Part shown: one piece after another, positions 45,850 through 55,694 of the stretch
How positions within the stretch are numbered: the first letter of the stretch is position 1
How the letters are laid out: each line of letters starts with the position of its first letter
Origin: Pseudarthrobacter chlorophenolicus A6
GTDB lineage: Bacteria > Actinomycetota > Actinomycetes > Actinomycetales > Micrococcaceae
NCBI RefSeq assembly: GCF_000022025.1
Contig: NC_011886.1
Location: forward strand, 744,001 to 808,000
Direction: 5' to 3'
Length of the DNA stretch: 64,000 nt
Notes under the pieces: model-generated
Seen by the model: only the letters and a program-made list of their open reading frames with translations
What the model was told of the DNA's origin: nothing
The model's database searches: none
Position numbers and translations under genes: made by a program

Positions 45850-46740
45850 CTACGCCGGGTACGGCTGCTTCTCGCCCGCCTCCACGCGGATGTCCAGGCT
45901 GTTGTTCCGGACCGGCATGGGGCAGGTGCCGTAGGGCGTGAAGGCGCTGGGGTAGTTGATGGCCCGGTTGAAGTCGAGCACCACCGTGAAGCTGCCATCC
46001 GGATTCGGCCGCGGCCGGGGCGCAGCGACCTTCCGCCAGTCATCTGTCGTATCCCCGTTGGTCTCGTCATGGAAAGTGACCGTCAGGGCGCCGAGTTTCT
46101 CCTCTTCGGCCTGTAGCCGGAACTCGTGGGGACTGCCGGGAAGCCGGAACACCACCTCGCCCACGGTCCGGTGGACGCCGTCCACCAGGGGGTTGGCGGT
46201 GCTGATGGGGACCTCCACGGGTGCAGGGTACGGCTCGAACCTGGCCGTCACTTCCCACTCCGGGTTGTAGGGGTAGGTGGGCACGCCAGCGAATTCGGTG
46301 AACACCGGTGACTCAGCGTCCCTGGTGCGGATCGCGTACCGCCCTCCGCGCATGGCCAGTTCCACCACCGTCCGGTCGCCGGAGGGGCCGCCGAACTGCA
46401 CCCACAGCAGCGACTCCTCATCGGCGAGGACCTCGGTGATGGTGCCGTCCACCGTTTCGCCCGTCTCCACCAGCGTGAGGCCGTCGGAAGGCACTGCGGT
46501 GAGTACCGCCGTCGTACGCTCCCGTGCGCCCGCGCCTTCCACGGACCCGCTGCCCCGTGTGGACCACAAACCGGGAACAAGCTCGACGGCGGCAGGGGAG
46601 TCCTCCAGCCACTGGAAGGAAGTGAGCGTGAGCCAGCCGTGCCCGGCGGCCAGGGCCTTGTCCCGGTTGGCGCGGAAACGCTGCCAGCGCTCGAGTTTCG
46701 CGGTTGGCGCGGTGGTCCCTGCAGATGTGGTGGTGCCCAT
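45850..46740 (-). CDS. DUF1684 protein
   Basis: A 296-residue cytoplasmic protein of the DUF1684 family, found in many actinobacteria but without known activity. Conserved blocks include GWLTLTSFQWLEDSPAAVEL near the N-terminus and INYPSAFTPYGTCPMPVRNN near the C-terminus. GGAAGGA lies directly before the ATG at 46740; the open frame reaches 46884 but lacks a better start. It is convergent with the acyl-CoA dehydrogenase gene, with a 21-base gap. Confidence 0.88.
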   Translation of the reverse strand: MGTTTSAGTTAPTAKLERWQRFRANRDKALAAGHGWLTLTSFQWLEDSPAAVELVPGLWSTRGSGSVEGAGARERTTAVLTAVPSDGLTLVETGETVDGTITEVLADEESLLWVQFGGPSGDRTVVELAMRGGRYAIRTRDAESPVFTEFAGVPTYPYNPEWEVTARFEPYPAPVEVPISTANPLVDGVHRTVGEVVFRLPGSPHEFRLQAEEEKLGALTVTFHDETNGDTTDDWRKVAAPRPRPNPDGSFTVVLDFNRAINYPSAFTPYGTCPMPVRNNSLDIRVEAGEKQPYPA

Positions 46741-46895
46741 GATTCCTTCCGATCCCTGTGTGCCCGCTACAACCGGCACCTGCCCCGGTTCATTCCGGGG
46801 CATCCGGGCGGCCAGCTGCCAGCCCCCTTGCGGCGCCGGCCAGCGAAGGTACGCTCGTGATGCAAGAGGCACGGATCCGAGCAACGGGAGAAACC

Positions 46896-47582
46896 ATGAA
46901 GATCGCAGTCTTTGGAACCGGCGCTGTGGGCCGCACGCTCGCCGCGGCGTTCAGCTCCCTGGGGCATGAGGTGGTGGTGGGAACCCGGGATCCTGCGGAC
47001 ACTGCCCGCCGTACGGAGGCTGGCCCCATGGGCGGGCAGCCGTTCAGCGAGTGGCAGGCGGCGCACGAAAGCATCCGGCTGGCGACATTTGCCGCAGCAG
47101 CGGAAGAAAGCGACCTGGTAGTCAATGCCACCAACGGCGCGGCGTCGCTGGAAGCACTTGCTGCCGCCGGGGCCGCAAACCTGGCCGGGAAAGTCCTGCT
47201 GGATGTGTCCAACCCGCTCGACTTCTCCCAGGGAATGCCGCCGGTCCTGAACCCGGTCAACACCGAAAGCCTGGGCGAGCGGATCCAACGGTCCTTCCCG
47301 GACGCGCGGGTGGTAAAGACCCTCAACACCATGAACGCAGGGCTCATGGTTGACCCGGGACGGCTGGCGGGCGGAGACCATTCCGTGTTCGTCTCAGGCG
47401 ACGACAGCCAGGCCAAGGCCCAGGTCACCGGGCTGCTCCAGGCACTGGGCCACCGGGACATCATCGACCTTGGCGATATCACCTCGGCCCGCGGCGCGGA
47501 GATGGCACTTCCCCTGTGGCTGCGCCTTTTCGGGGTCCTTGGCACCCCGGATTTCAACTTCAAGGTGGTGCGGGGCGGTTGA
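46896..47582 (+). CDS. F420-dependent NADP oxidoreductase-like protein
   Basis: A 228-residue Rossmann-fold protein beginning MKIAVFGTGAVGRTLAAAFS, with NATNGAASLEALAAAGAANL and TLNTMNAGLMVDPGRLAGGD as further conserved parts. It belongs to the NADPH-dependent F420 reductase-like family (COG2085), many of whose members are not F420 enzymes but use NADP alone. GGGAGAAACC precedes the ATG at 46896, which decides the start. It stands alone, divergent from DUF1684. Confidence 0.88.
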   Translation: MKIAVFGTGAVGRTLAAAFSSLGHEVVVGTRDPADTARRTEAGPMGGQPFSEWQAAHESIRLATFAAAAEESDLVVNATNGAASLEALAAAGAANLAGKVLLDVSNPLDFSQGMPPVLNPVNTESLGERIQRSFPDARVVKTLNTMNAGLMVDPGRLAGGDHSVFVSGDDSQAKAQVTGLLQALGHRDIIDLGDITSARGAEMALPLWLRLFGVLGTPDFNFKVVRGG

Positions 47583-47705
47583 CACAGTCTGAGACACATT
47601 CGGCCTTCGCCGAGCCAAAGGGGTAGCATCTTCTGCTAGTAACGTGGCTCACAGTATCCAGCGCAGTGTACGAGCCAAGTCCGAAACCCTCGAAAGATTG
47701 CTTCC

Positions 47706-50519
47706 ATGGCTCACACTGCAGCACACCCCGAATCCGATCTTGCCTCCGAACTCAGGGCAGACGTCCGCCGGGTCTCCACCCTGCTGGGCGAATCCCTGGT
47801 CCGCCAGCACGGGCCCGAGCTCCTTGACCTCGTGGAGCAGGTCCGCCTCCTCACCAAGGAATCCAAGGAGGCTGCCCGCGGCGGTGCCGACGCCACCGGC
47901 CCGTGGAGCGCGCACGACGTCGTCGCCCAGGTCCGCGAACTGCTGGGCTCCCTGCCGATTGAGCAGGCAACGGACCTGGTGCGCGCCTTCGCGTTCTATT
48001 TCCACCTGGCCAACGCCGCCGAACAGGTCCACCGCGTCCGTGGCCTGCGGACCCGCGCCGAGAAGGACGGCTGGCTGGCCAAGACCGTAGCCGAGATCGC
48101 CGGCCAGGCCGGACCCGAGGTGCTGCAGGAAGTGGTCAACGGGCTCGACGTCCGCCCCATCTTCACGGCCCACCCCACCGAGGCCTCCCGCCGCTCGGTG
48201 CTGGACAAGATCCGCAAGCTCTCCGACGTCCTGGCCCAGCCCACCATCGAGGGCACCACTGCCCGCCGCCGCCAGGACCGCCAGCTGGCCGAAATCATCG
48301 ACCAGATGTGGCAGACCGACGAACTCCGCCAGGTCCGGCCCACCCCGGTGGACGAAGCCCGGAACGCCATCTACTACCTGGGCGGCATCCTCACGGACGC
48401 CATGCCGGAAATGCTGTCCGAGCTGTCTGAACTGCTCAGTGAACACGGCGTCACCCTGGCCGCGCAGGACGCCCCGGTGAAGTTCGGCTCCTGGATCGGC
48501 GGTGACCGTGACGGCAACCCCAACGTGACGGCAGCGGTCACCCGCGAGATCCTCCAGATCCAGAACCAGAACGCCATCCGCATCAGCATCGGCATGATCG
48601 ACGAACTGATCTCCATCCTCTCCAATTCCACGGCGCTCGCCGGCGCGGACCAGGTGCTGCTGGACTCCATCGACGCGGACCTGAAGAAGCTCCCCGGCCT
48701 GGACAAGCGGGTCCTGGAACTGAACGCCCAGGAGCCCTACCGGCTGAAGCTGACCTGCATCAAGGCCAAGCTGATCAACACCGGCAAGCGCGTCGCAGCG
48801 AACTCGAACCACGAACACGGCCGCGACTACAGCAGCACGGACGAACTCCTGGCAGACCTGGACCTGCTGGAGCTGTCGCTCCGCAACCACTCGGCGTCCC
48901 TGGCCGCAGACGGCGCCCTCGCCCGGGTCCGCCGCGCCATCGCGTCCTTCGGCCTGCACCTGGCCACCCTCGACATCCGTGAACACGCCGACCACCACCA
49001 CGACGCCGTCGGGCAGCTCATGGACCGCATAGGCGGCCCCGGGCTGCACTACGCCGAACTGAGCCGCAAGGAGCGCTTCGAGGTACTGGGTTCCGAGCTC
49101 GCCTCCCGCCGCCCGCTGTCCGGCCACCCGATCAAGCTCGACGGCGCCGCTGACGGCACGTACGACGTCTTCCGCGAAATCCGCCGGGCCCTGCGCATGT
49201 ACGGCCCGGATGTCATCGAGACCTACATCATCTCCATGACCCGCGGGGCGGACGACGTCCTGGCCGCGGCCGTGATCGCCCGCGAAGCCGGCCTGGTCAA
49301 CCTGTTTGGTGAGAAGCCCTACGCCAAGCTGGGGTTCGCGCCGCTGCTGGAAACCGTGGAGGAACTCCGTGCCTCCGCCGAGATCATCGACCAGCTCCTC
49401 TCCGACCCCTCCTACCGCGAACTGGTGCGGCTGCGCGGGGACGTCCAGGAAGTCATGCTGGGCTACTCGGACTCCAACAAGGAATCCGGCGTGATGACCA
49501 GCCAGTGGGAAATCCACAAGACCCAGCGCAAGCTTCGTGACATCGCCGCAAAGCACGGCGTCCGCGTCCGCCTGTTCCACGGCCGCGGCGGTTCGGTGGG
49601 CCGCGGCGGCGGGCCCACCTACGACGCCATCCTGGCCCAGCCCAACGGCGTCCTGGAAGGCGAAATCAAATTCACCGAGCAGGGCGAGGTCATCTCGGAC
49701 AAGTACTCGCTGCCTGAGCTTGCCCGCGAAAACCTGGAGCTTTCGCTGGCTGCCGTGCTTCAGGGTTCCGCGCTGCACCGCGATCCCCGGACCTCCGACG
49801 ACCAGCGTGAACGCTACGCGCACGTCATGGAAACCATCTCCGATGCCGCCTTCGAGCGGTACCGCAGCCTGATCGACCACCCGGACCTGCCGGCGTACTT
49901 CATGGCCTCCACCCCGGTGGAGCAGCTCGGGTCGCTGAACATCGGCTCCCGCCCGTCCAAGCGCCCCGACTCGGGTGCGGGCCTTGGCGGGCTGCGCGCC
50001 ATCCCGTGGGTGTTCGGCTGGACACAGTCCCGGCAGATCGTCCCCGGCTGGTTCGGTGTCGGGTCGGGGCTCAAGGCCGCCCGCGAGGCCGGCAACTCGG
50101 AGCAGCTGGTGGAGATGATCGGGCAGTGGCACTTCTTCCGCTCCGTGCTCTCCAACGTGGAGATGACCCTGGCCAAGACGGACCTGGACATCGCCGGCTA
50201 CTACGTGGACACCCTGGTCCCCAAGGAGCTGCACCACATCTTCCGTGCCATCCGTGAAGAATACGAACTCACGGTGACCGAGGTGCAGAACCTTACCGGC
50301 GAGCATGTGCTCCTGGACGCCCAGCCCACGCTCAAGCGCTCCCTCGAGGTCCGCGACCAGTACCTGGACCCCATCAGCTACCTCCAGGTGGAACTGCTTC
50401 GCCGCGTCCGCGCAGAGGCCGGCGAGGGCATGAGCAACGGCGAGATCGACGAACGCCTCCAGCGGGCCATGCTCATCACCGTCAACGGTGTGGCAGCCGG
50501 CCTCCGCAACACCGGCTAA
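47706..50519 (+). CDS. ppc: Phosphoenolpyruvate carboxylase
   Basis: A 937-residue enzyme that carboxylates phosphoenolpyruvate to oxaloacetate, the anaplerotic step that refills the TCA cycle. The catalytic histidine lies in [12 protein letters not shown] (His156) and the glycine-rich loop [15 protein letters not shown] begins near Gly626; [17 protein letters not shown] is a further signature. The length matches bacterial PEPC. The Shine-Dalgarno is weak (GAAAG). A hairpin TCGGC-CTTC-GCCGA lies about 100 bases upstream. The gene is followed by family-B repeats and a strong terminator. Confidence 0.97.
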   Translation: MAHTAAHPESDLASELRADVRRVSTLLGESLVRQHGPELLDLVEQVRLLTKESKEAARGGADATGPWSAHDVVAQVRELLGSLPIEQATDLVRAFAFYFHLANAAEQVHRVRGLRTRAEKDGWLAKTVAEIAGQAGPEVLQEVVNGLDVRPIFTAHPTEASRRSVLDKIRKLSDVLAQPTIEGTTARRRQDRQLAEIIDQMWQTDELRQVRPTPVDEARNAIYYLGGILTDAMPEMLSELSELLSEHGVTLAAQDAPVKFGSWIGGDRDGNPNVTAAVTREILQIQNQNAIRISIGMIDELISILSNSTALAGADQVLLDSIDADLKKLPGLDKRVLELNAQEPYRLKLTCIKAKLINTGKRVAANSNHEHGRDYSSTDELLADLDLLELSLRNHSASLAADGALARVRRAIASFGLHLATLDIREHADHHHDAVGQLMDRIGGPGLHYAELSRKERFEVLGSELASRRPLSGHPIKLDGAADGTYDVFREIRRALRMYGPDVIETYIISMTRGADDVLAAAVIAREAGLVNLFGEKPYAKLGFAPLLETVEELRASAEIIDQLLSDPSYRELVRLRGDVQEVMLGYSDSNKESGVMTSQWEIHKTQRKLRDIAAKHGVRVRLFHGRGGSVGRGGGPTYDAILAQPNGVLEGEIKFTEQGEVISDKYSLPELARENLELSLAAVLQGSALHRDPRTSDDQRERYAHVMETISDAAFERYRSLIDHPDLPAYFMASTPVEQLGSLNIGSRPSKRPDSGAGLGGLRAIPWVFGWTQSRQIVPGWFGVGSGLKAAREAGNSEQLVEMIGQWHFFRSVLSNVEMTLAKTDLDIAGYYVDTLVPKELHHIFRAIREEYELTVTEVQNLTGEHVLLDAQPTLKRSLEVRDQYLDPISYLQVELLRRVRAEAGEGMSNGEIDERLQRAMLITVNGVAAGLRNTG

Positions 50520-50522
50520 CCC

Positions 50523-50569
50523 AACGCGCGCTCACTTGTGGTGCTCCTCCCCGCGACGCGCGCTCACTT
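50523..50569. repeat. Family B repeat, locus 3
   Basis: AACGCGCGCTCACTT at 50523-50537 and GACGCGCGCTCACTT at 50555-50569 are direct copies of the word seen at 10165 and 15242, again 32 bases apart as in the tandem array there. They begin three bases after the ppc stop codon. Confidence 0.82.
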
Positions 50570-50586
50570 GAGGTGCCTAAGGCCCC

Positions 50587-50625
50587 AACCCCCGCTCACT
50601 CTTCTGAAGAGAGTGAGTGGGGGTT
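50587..50625 (+). terminator. Terminator hairpin after ppc, related to family B
   Basis: AACCCCCGCTCACTCT and AGAGTGAGTGGGGGTT pair over 16 bases with one G-T position and a seven-base loop, followed by TCGGTTTT. The stem contains a degenerate GCTCACT like family B. It separates ppc from the next gene on the same strand and has the T-rich tail expected of an intrinsic terminator. Confidence 0.78.
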
Positions 50626-50673
50626 TCGGTTTTGGCCCGGGATGTGAGCGGGCGTTTCGATAGGGTTGAGGGC

Positions 50674-50979
50674 ATGCCTTCGTTCCAGACCCGCCTGAAG
50701 ATCACCGGGCTCCGGCCGGGCAACGCCCCCGAATCCGTCATGGACGCCGCCGTCGAGGCGTTGGGAACCCGCCACCATGTCGAGTCGCACCAGCTGCAGA
50801 TCGCCGGCGGCGTGCCCCTGCTCAACCTGCGCTTCCTCGTGGACGCCACCGAATACAGCGGCGAGAACCGGCAGGCGGTGGAATCGGCAGCCATGATGCG
50901 CGACGCCGTCGAACGCGTTGCGCTGACCGGGTCCCTGAGCGTGCTGCGGCGCAGCCGGGGCAAGTGGTTGCCCGTCTGA
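50674..50979 (+). CDS. Small conserved hypothetical protein
   Basis: A 101-residue protein beginning MPSFQTRLKITGLRPGNAPE. It has an alternating strand-helix layout like a ferredoxin-type alpha/beta fold but no motif I recognise, no cysteine and no membrane segment. A GAGGG lies just before the ATG at 50674, which is preferred to the longer frame beginning at 50617 inside the terminator. It is convergent with the DedA gene. Confidence 0.72.
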   Translation: MPSFQTRLKITGLRPGNAPESVMDAAVEALGTRHHVESHQLQIAGGVPLLNLRFLVDATEYSGENRQAVESAAMMRDAVERVALTGSLSVLRRSRGKWLPV

Positions 50980-51002
50980 CCTTCCCCAGATGGGCGGCGG
51001 CC

Positions 51003-51620
51003 TCAGCCGAGCGGCCCGGGTTCCTCCACGGGGGAGCGGTTGCCGCGGCGGCGGGTCACGATAATCCCGACGACGGCGCCCACCACCAGGCCGAGCACCA
51101 CGCCGATGAGCGAACTCGCCCAGAACGGCAGCTTTGTTGCCGAGCCCGTGAAGTAGCCCAGCCCCACCAGCCAGCAGGCCCACAGCACCGCCCCGAGGCC
51201 GGCGCACAGGCTGAATCCCCGGACCGAAACATTGGCAATACCGGCGGCGGCGGAGGTGGCGAGCCGGCCGCCCGGAATGAACCTGGCGCCGATGATGGCC
51301 CCGTAGGTGGAGGACCGGCCGGCCTTCGCGAGGGCGTCGTGGATGCCCTGGTGAACCCGCCGGCCCCATTTCCAGCGGTCCAGCACATGGCTCAGGCGGC
51401 GGCGGAACAGCTGGAACACTACGATGTCGCCCGTCCACGATGCAAGAGCGGCCAGGGCGAGCACCAGGAAGATATTCGCCCTGCCGTCTGCTGACAGCGC
51501 ACCGCCGGTGATGACCACCATTTCGGACGGGATGGGCGGAAAAATGGCGTCGCCAAGGACCACGGGGATGATCCAGAAATAGATCGCCTCCCCCCAGCTG
51601 TCAGCGCTGCCGAAGTCCAT
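51003..51620 (-). CDS. DedA-family membrane protein
   Basis: A 205-residue integral membrane protein with about five hydrophobic segments. The DedA/VTT signature is present as VVLGDAIFPPIPSEMVVITG and ARFIPGGRLATSAAAGIANV. Family members are flippases/scramblase-like proteins involved in lipid-carrier recycling and membrane homeostasis. The ATG at 51620 begins MDFGSADSWGEAIYFW; an upstream GTG is possible. It lies 79 bases downstream of the pseudouridine synthase on the same strand. Confidence 0.9.
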   Translation of the reverse strand: MDFGSADSWGEAIYFWIIPVVLGDAIFPPIPSEMVVITGGALSADGRANIFLVLALAALASWTGDIVVFQLFRRRLSHVLDRWKWGRRVHQGIHDALAKAGRSSTYGAIIGARFIPGGRLATSAAAGIANVSVRGFSLCAGLGAVLWACWLVGLGYFTGSATKLPFWASSLIGVVLGLVVGAVVGIIVTRRRGNRSPVEEPGPLG

Positions 51621-51699
51621 TGCCACAAGGTACCGCACTTTCGCGGCCGGGCTGCCGGGGTCAGGCCGCAGGATTCCCGAAGTTTTCCGGCGCCGTCCG

Positions 51700-52680
51700 T
51701 CAGTGTGCCCGGACGGTTTCGCTGAGCTCGAGGCTGCTCCGGTATTCAACCGGGCTGCCCGAGATCGGATCCACGAGCCGGATGCCGCGGGCCAGCAGCT
51801 GCAGGGGTTTGGCGTAGTCGTCCGGGGCCTTGTCCAGCAGGTCGGGGTAGAAGGCATCATTGACGATCCCGAGCCCCAGCGAGGCCATGTGGACGCGCAA
51901 CTGGTGGGTTTTGCCCGTGTGCGGTTCCAGCCGGTACCTGGCGAGGCGGGTGGGACTGCCCGGCACCGCGGCCGTGCTGCCATTGGTATCCGGGGAGGCG
52001 CCGCCGTCGAACGTTTCCAGCCGCTCAATCCTGGTTTCAGCGTTCGGCTCGCCCTCCACCACCTCGGCCAGAAGGTAGCTGCGGGATTTGGTCATCCGGT
52101 TGCGGACCACCACGGGAAATTCGACGGCGGGATGTCCCGGTGCAGGGTCCGCGGCCGAAACGCACTCGTATTCCTTCTGCACCTGCCGCTTCTCGAACAG
52201 CACCTGGTACTTTCCGCGCGTCTGCGGGTTGGTGGAGAACAGCAGGACACCGGCGGTCATGCGGTCCAGCCGGTGCATGGGGATCAGGTCCGGGAGGTCC
52301 AGCTGGTTCCGCAGCCGCACCAGGGCTGATTCCTGGATGTACGTGCCGCCGGGAGTGGTGGGCAGGAAGTGTGGCTTGTCCACCACCAGGAGGTGTTCGT
52401 CCTGGTGCAGGATGCTGAGGTCCACGGGAATCCGGGTTTCCGGGGGAAGCGTGCGGTAGTACCAGATGAAAGTGTGGTCTTCGAGCCTGGTGTGCCGGCT
52501 CAGGGGCACGCCGCCCTCACCCACGATCTCGCCGGCGTCGAACCTGTCCTCGATGCCCTGCGGATCGATGTGGCCCCAGCGGTGCATCATGTAGTCCATT
52601 GCGGTGTCCCACGGGCCCTCTTCAGGGAGCCGCAAACGGGTGGCATTCACGCCGTCGCGCACGGGAAGGGGGGATTGCAT
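51700..52680 (-). CDS. RluA-family pseudouridine synthase
   Basis: A 326-residue RNA-modifying enzyme that isomerises uridine in rRNA or tRNA. The catalytic aspartate sits in IPMHRLDRMTAGVLLF, and LVVDKPHFLPTTPGG precedes it as in RluA/RluC/RluD. The C-terminal motif GKTHQLRVHMASLGLGIVND is also complete. No S4 domain is obvious at the N-terminus. The ATG is taken; a GTG lies one codon upstream. The site modified cannot be told from sequence. Confidence 0.92.
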   Translation of the reverse strand: MQSPLPVRDGVNATRLRLPEEGPWDTAMDYMMHRWGHIDPQGIEDRFDAGEIVGEGGVPLSRHTRLEDHTFIWYYRTLPPETRIPVDLSILHQDEHLLVVDKPHFLPTTPGGTYIQESALVRLRNQLDLPDLIPMHRLDRMTAGVLLFSTNPQTRGKYQVLFEKRQVQKEYECVSAADPAPGHPAVEFPVVVRNRMTKSRSYLLAEVVEGEPNAETRIERLETFDGGASPDTNGSTAAVPGSPTRLARYRLEPHTGKTHQLRVHMASLGLGIVNDAFYPDLLDKAPDDYAKPLQLLARGIRLVDPISGSPVEYRSSLELSETVRAH

Positions 52681-52730
52681 CACCGGTCCATTCTACCGGC
52701 GCCCCTTTGCCGGGCCGCGTCGGATACCGA

Positions 52731-52763
52731 CGACAAAAAAGTTCTTGACAATAAAAGTTGTCG
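52731..52763. promoter_or_regulatory. Inverted-repeat operator/promoter of the ArsR-SRPBCC operon
   Basis: CGACAA at 52731-52736 and TTGTCG at 52758-52763 face each other around a good -35 box TTGACA at 52745-52750. The region is A/T-rich compared with its surroundings. The ArsR-type regulator begins 17 bases downstream, so it probably represses itself here. No convincing -10 is seen. Confidence 0.55.
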
Positions 52764-52780
52764 GTTGGCACACTTGAAGC

Positions 52781-53413
52781 ATGTTGGACATAGCAGTGAT
52801 CGAGGACCCCGCGGCGGCCGAAGCCTCGCTGGACCCCATCCGATCAGCCATCCTCCACGAACTGGCGGAGCCCGCCTCCGCCACCCAGCTGGCGGTCCGG
52901 GTGGGGCTGCCGCGGCAGAAGGTGAACTACCACCTCAAATCGCTGGAGCGGCACGGCCTGGTGGAACTCGTGGAGGAGCGGCGCAAGGGTAATGTCACCG
53001 AGCGCGTCCTCCAGGCCACGGCGGCCTCCTACCTGATCTCACCCACGGCCCTGGCTTCCGTATCGCCTGATCCGCGGCGCTTCGCCGATCGTTTTTCGGC
53101 TTTCTGGCTCCTGGCGCTGGCGGGCCGGATGGTCCAGGAAGTGGGAAAGCTGATTGCCGGTGCCGCGGCGGCACGGCAGAAGCTGGCCACGTTCGCCATA
53201 GACGGCGAAGTCACTTTCCGCTCCGCCGCGGACCGGGCAGCCTTTGCCGAAGAGCTGGGCGTTGCCGTCACACAGCTGGTGGACAAGTACCACGACGCCG
53301 TCCCGTCTCCGCGGGGACGCCGCCACCGCCTGGTGGTGGCACTGCACCCCGTCCTCAAACCGTCCCCAGAAACCTCACACGAACCCACTACCAAGGAGCA
53401 GACCAATGACTGA
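52781..53413 (+). CDS. ArsR-family winged-helix transcriptional regulator
   Basis: A 210-residue regulator. The winged helix spans residues about 14-80 (LDPIRSAILHELAEPASATQ; GLPRQKVNYHLKSLERHGLV). No metal-binding cysteine motif is present, so it is not a metalloregulator of the classical ArsR/SmtB kind. Its stop overlaps the start of the SRPBCC gene by eight bases (ATGAC TGA arrangement), with AAGGAG inside its own 3' end serving the next gene. ArsR plus AHSA1/SRPBCC operons are common in actinobacteria. Confidence 0.9.
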   Translation: MLDIAVIEDPAAAEASLDPIRSAILHELAEPASATQLAVRVGLPRQKVNYHLKSLERHGLVELVEERRKGNVTERVLQATAASYLISPTALASVSPDPRRFADRFSAFWLLALAGRMVQEVGKLIAGAAAARQKLATFAIDGEVTFRSAADRAAFAEELGVAVTQLVDKYHDAVPSPRGRRHRLVVALHPVLKPSPETSHEPTTKEQTND

Positions 53414-54098
53414 GAACCGCAACTTCGAAATCGTCTACGACACCGAGCTTCCCGGTACGCCGGAGCGTGTCTGGGAGGCGGTCACCACGGGTACCCCCGG
53501 CTGGATGTTTCCCACAGACCAGTGGCCGGACGTCAAGACAGTCAACGAGTACCCCACCCATCTGGTCTCCCGGATGGACGGTCCGGACGGCTGGTTCAAC
53601 CAGCTGGAGCATGTCCTCGAACCGCTCGACGGCGGCCGTGCCCGCCTGCACTACGTTCACAGCGGCATCTTCGCGGACAACTGGGACGAGCAGTACGACG
53701 GCGCCAGCCGCCACACCGAGTTCTACTTGCACACGCTGGGCCAGTACCTCCAGCACTTCGACGGCAAGCCGGTGGTGTTTACGGACATCCAGGGGCCGGA
53801 TGCATCCCAGGCGCCCGACGGCTTTGCGCGGCTCCGCCGGGCGCTGGGGGTTGAGTCGGCGGTTCAGGGTAGCCCTGTGGAGGTAGAGCTCGACGGCGTG
53901 GGCCGGCTTGCGGGCGAGGTGGACTTCTCCAACGAGCACTTCCTCGGCCTGCGCACGGCAGATGCCCTGTACCGGTTCTTCGGCCGCAACGCCTGGGGCG
54001 CCCCCGTGGGCGTGACGGTGCACGATTTCAGCGGCGCCGGCGATTCGGAGACCACGGCCAAGGCCTGGACCGGGTTCCTGGAGCGCGTCTACCAGTAG
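53406..54098 (+). CDS. SRPBCC (AHSA1-like) protein, partner of an ArsR regulator
   Basis: A 230-residue SRPBCC protein beginning MTENRNFEIVYDTELPGTPE. The helix-grip fold is seen from VWEAVTTGTPGWMFP to HTEFYLHTLGQYLQHFDG; a second, smaller unit (EVELDGVGRLAGEVDFSNEH) follows, as in the protein at 32254. It starts at 53406 inside the regulator gene and has AAGGAG upstream. Ligand unknown; the regulator may sense the same molecule. Confidence 0.88.
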   Translation: MTENRNFEIVYDTELPGTPERVWEAVTTGTPGWMFPTDQWPDVKTVNEYPTHLVSRMDGPDGWFNQLEHVLEPLDGGRARLHYVHSGIFADNWDEQYDGASRHTEFYLHTLGQYLQHFDGKPVVFTDIQGPDASQAPDGFARLRRALGVESAVQGSPVEVELDGVGRLAGEVDFSNEHFLGLRTADALYRFFGRNAWGAPVGVTVHDFSGAGDSETTAKAWTGFLERVYQ

Positions 54099-54137
54099 GC
54101 CGGCTGGGCCGTTGCCGCGCCGCTGCAGGTGCCGGGA

Positions 54138-54193
54138 CGCTGGAACGGTGCGGGAACGCTGGTCCGCTACGGCGATTTGGCACCGTTCCAGCG
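54138..54193. terminator. Long-arm inverted repeat between convergent genes
   Basis: CGCTGGAACGGTGC and GCACCGTTCCAGCG are a perfect 14-bp inverted repeat around 28 bases. It fills the gap between the convergent SRPBCC and MocR genes, so it may act as a bidirectional terminator. It differs from families A, B and C but has a similar overall size (56 bases). Confidence 0.6.
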
Positions 54194-54209
54194 ATCTCGG
54201 CTGCTGCTG

Positions 54210-55691
54210 TCAGGCGATGGCGACGGCGGGGGCCCGGGTGAGTGAGCGCCGCAGCTGGGGTGCGGCGTCGAGCCTGTCCTGGGCGGCCCGCAGGGCCAGT
54301 ACGGCGGCTTCGAGTTTGCCGGGCGGGAGCGTGAAGGGGAGCCGAAGGTACCGCTCGAAGGCCCCGCCGATCCCAAACCGCGGCCCGGCGGCCAGCCGGA
54401 TCCCGTGGTCCGGCGCGATCACGGTCAGTGCCGTACTGACGGGGCCGGGCAGCCTGCACCAAACTGACAGGCCGCCGGAAGGTGACGCTGTTTGCCAGGC
54501 CGGCAGATGCTCCCGCAGCAGTTCCAGCAGCGCGGCTCGGTTGACGCGGAGTGTGTCCAGCAGGGCCGGCAGCGGCTCATCCAGGGCCCGGACCAGGTGG
54601 GCTGCGGCCAGCTGCTCCATGACCGGTCCGCCCAGGTCCAGGACGCTTCGCGCCGCAGTGAACCGCTGGATCATCGGCTCGGACGCGCGGATCCAGCCCG
54701 TGCGCAGGCCGCCCCAATGGGACTTGCTGAGCGACCCCACGGAAACCACCGCACTGCTGAAGCCGGCCAGGGGAGTGGACTGGACGCCGTCGAGGTTCAA
54801 CTCCCGCAGTGTTTCGTCTGCGATCAGGATGGTCCCCGCTGCGGCAGCGGCCGCTACCAGCCGGCGGCGCTGGGCGTCGGGCATCATCATGCCCGTGGGG
54901 TTGTGGAAATCGGGAACGACGTAGGCGATCTTGGGACGCTGCTGCGCCAGGGCTGTTTCGAGTGCAGGCAGGTCCCAGCCGGAGTCCGAGAAACCGACAG
55001 GCACGGGGCGGCAGCGGGCAGCGCGGATCGCGTCCAGCGCGTTGGGGTAGCTGGGGTGTTCCACCAGGACCTTGTCCTGGCGGTCGGCCAGCGTGCGGAT
55101 GATAATGGTCAGCGCGTGCTGCGCCCCGGACGTGACCATGATCTGCCCGGGGCCGGTGGGAACGCCGGCCGCTGAATACCTGTCGGCAATGGCTTGGCGC
55201 AGCGGCAGGAGGCCTACGGCGTCGTACCCGAATCCCGGCAGCAGCGCCGGCAGTTCCGTCATCGCCGCAGCAAAGGCCCGGTGCACCACCTCGCCGCTGG
55301 CCGGCAGCGCCGAATAAGCAAGGTCGATCAGTCCTTGGGGCGCGGCCAGGCCGGGAGCGGTCAGCGCGGGAGTTGCGGGTGTTTGCGGGCTGTAGAGCGC
55401 CGGGCCGAAGGCGGTCCGCTCCGGAATGCGCGTCCTGCCGCGGCTGCCCTGGCCGCTGCTGAGGAAACCCTGCTCGCGCAGGGCCGAGTAGGCAGCAGTC
55501 ACGGTAGTCCGGCTGACGCCCAGCGCGGTGCACAGGGCGCGCTCGCTGGGGAGCGCGGTGTCCAGCGGCACGCGGCCGTCCAGGATCAGGAGCCGGAGTA
55601 CGTCCGCCAATTCCCTGTAGGCGGGCGCACCACCGTGGTGCCAAGTGCCCAGCATGCGGGCGAGTGCTGCTGCGCCAAGGGAGGGAGCCAT
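54210..55691 (-). CDS. MocR-type regulator (GntR winged helix fused to aminotransferase domain)
   Basis: A 493-residue regulator. The N-terminal GntR winged helix is PSERALCTALGVSRTTVTAA, followed by YSALREQGFL; the rest is a fold-type I aminotransferase domain with the PLP lysine in SVGSLSKSHWGGLRTGW. Such proteins use PLP or amino-aldehydes as effectors and rarely catalyse. It is divergent from a YczE-like membrane protein gene, the pairing known as YczR-YczE, and the shared gap has three copies of a GCCAGT/ACTGGC half-site. Confidence 0.93.
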   Translation of the reverse strand: MAPSLGAAALARMLGTWHHGGAPAYRELADVLRLLILDGRVPLDTALPSERALCTALGVSRTTVTAAYSALREQGFLSSGQGSRGRTRIPERTAFGPALYSPQTPATPALTAPGLAAPQGLIDLAYSALPASGEVVHRAFAAAMTELPALLPGFGYDAVGLLPLRQAIADRYSAAGVPTGPGQIMVTSGAQHALTIIIRTLADRQDKVLVEHPSYPNALDAIRAARCRPVPVGFSDSGWDLPALETALAQQRPKIAYVVPDFHNPTGMMMPDAQRRRLVAAAAAAGTILIADETLRELNLDGVQSTPLAGFSSAVVSVGSLSKSHWGGLRTGWIRASEPMIQRFTAARSVLDLGGPVMEQLAAAHLVRALDEPLPALLDTLRVNRAALLELLREHLPAWQTASPSGGLSVWCRLPGPVSTALTVIAPDHGIRLAAGPRFGIGGAFERYLRLPFTLPPGKLEAAVLALRAAQDRLDAAPQLRRSLTRAPAVAIA

Positions 55692-55694
55692 AGG

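Noticed and set aside
47649..50306. A long minus-strand open frame of about 885 codons opposite ppc
   Set aside because: The plus strand encodes full-length PEP carboxylase with catalytic motifs; the antisense translation has no recognisable domain.
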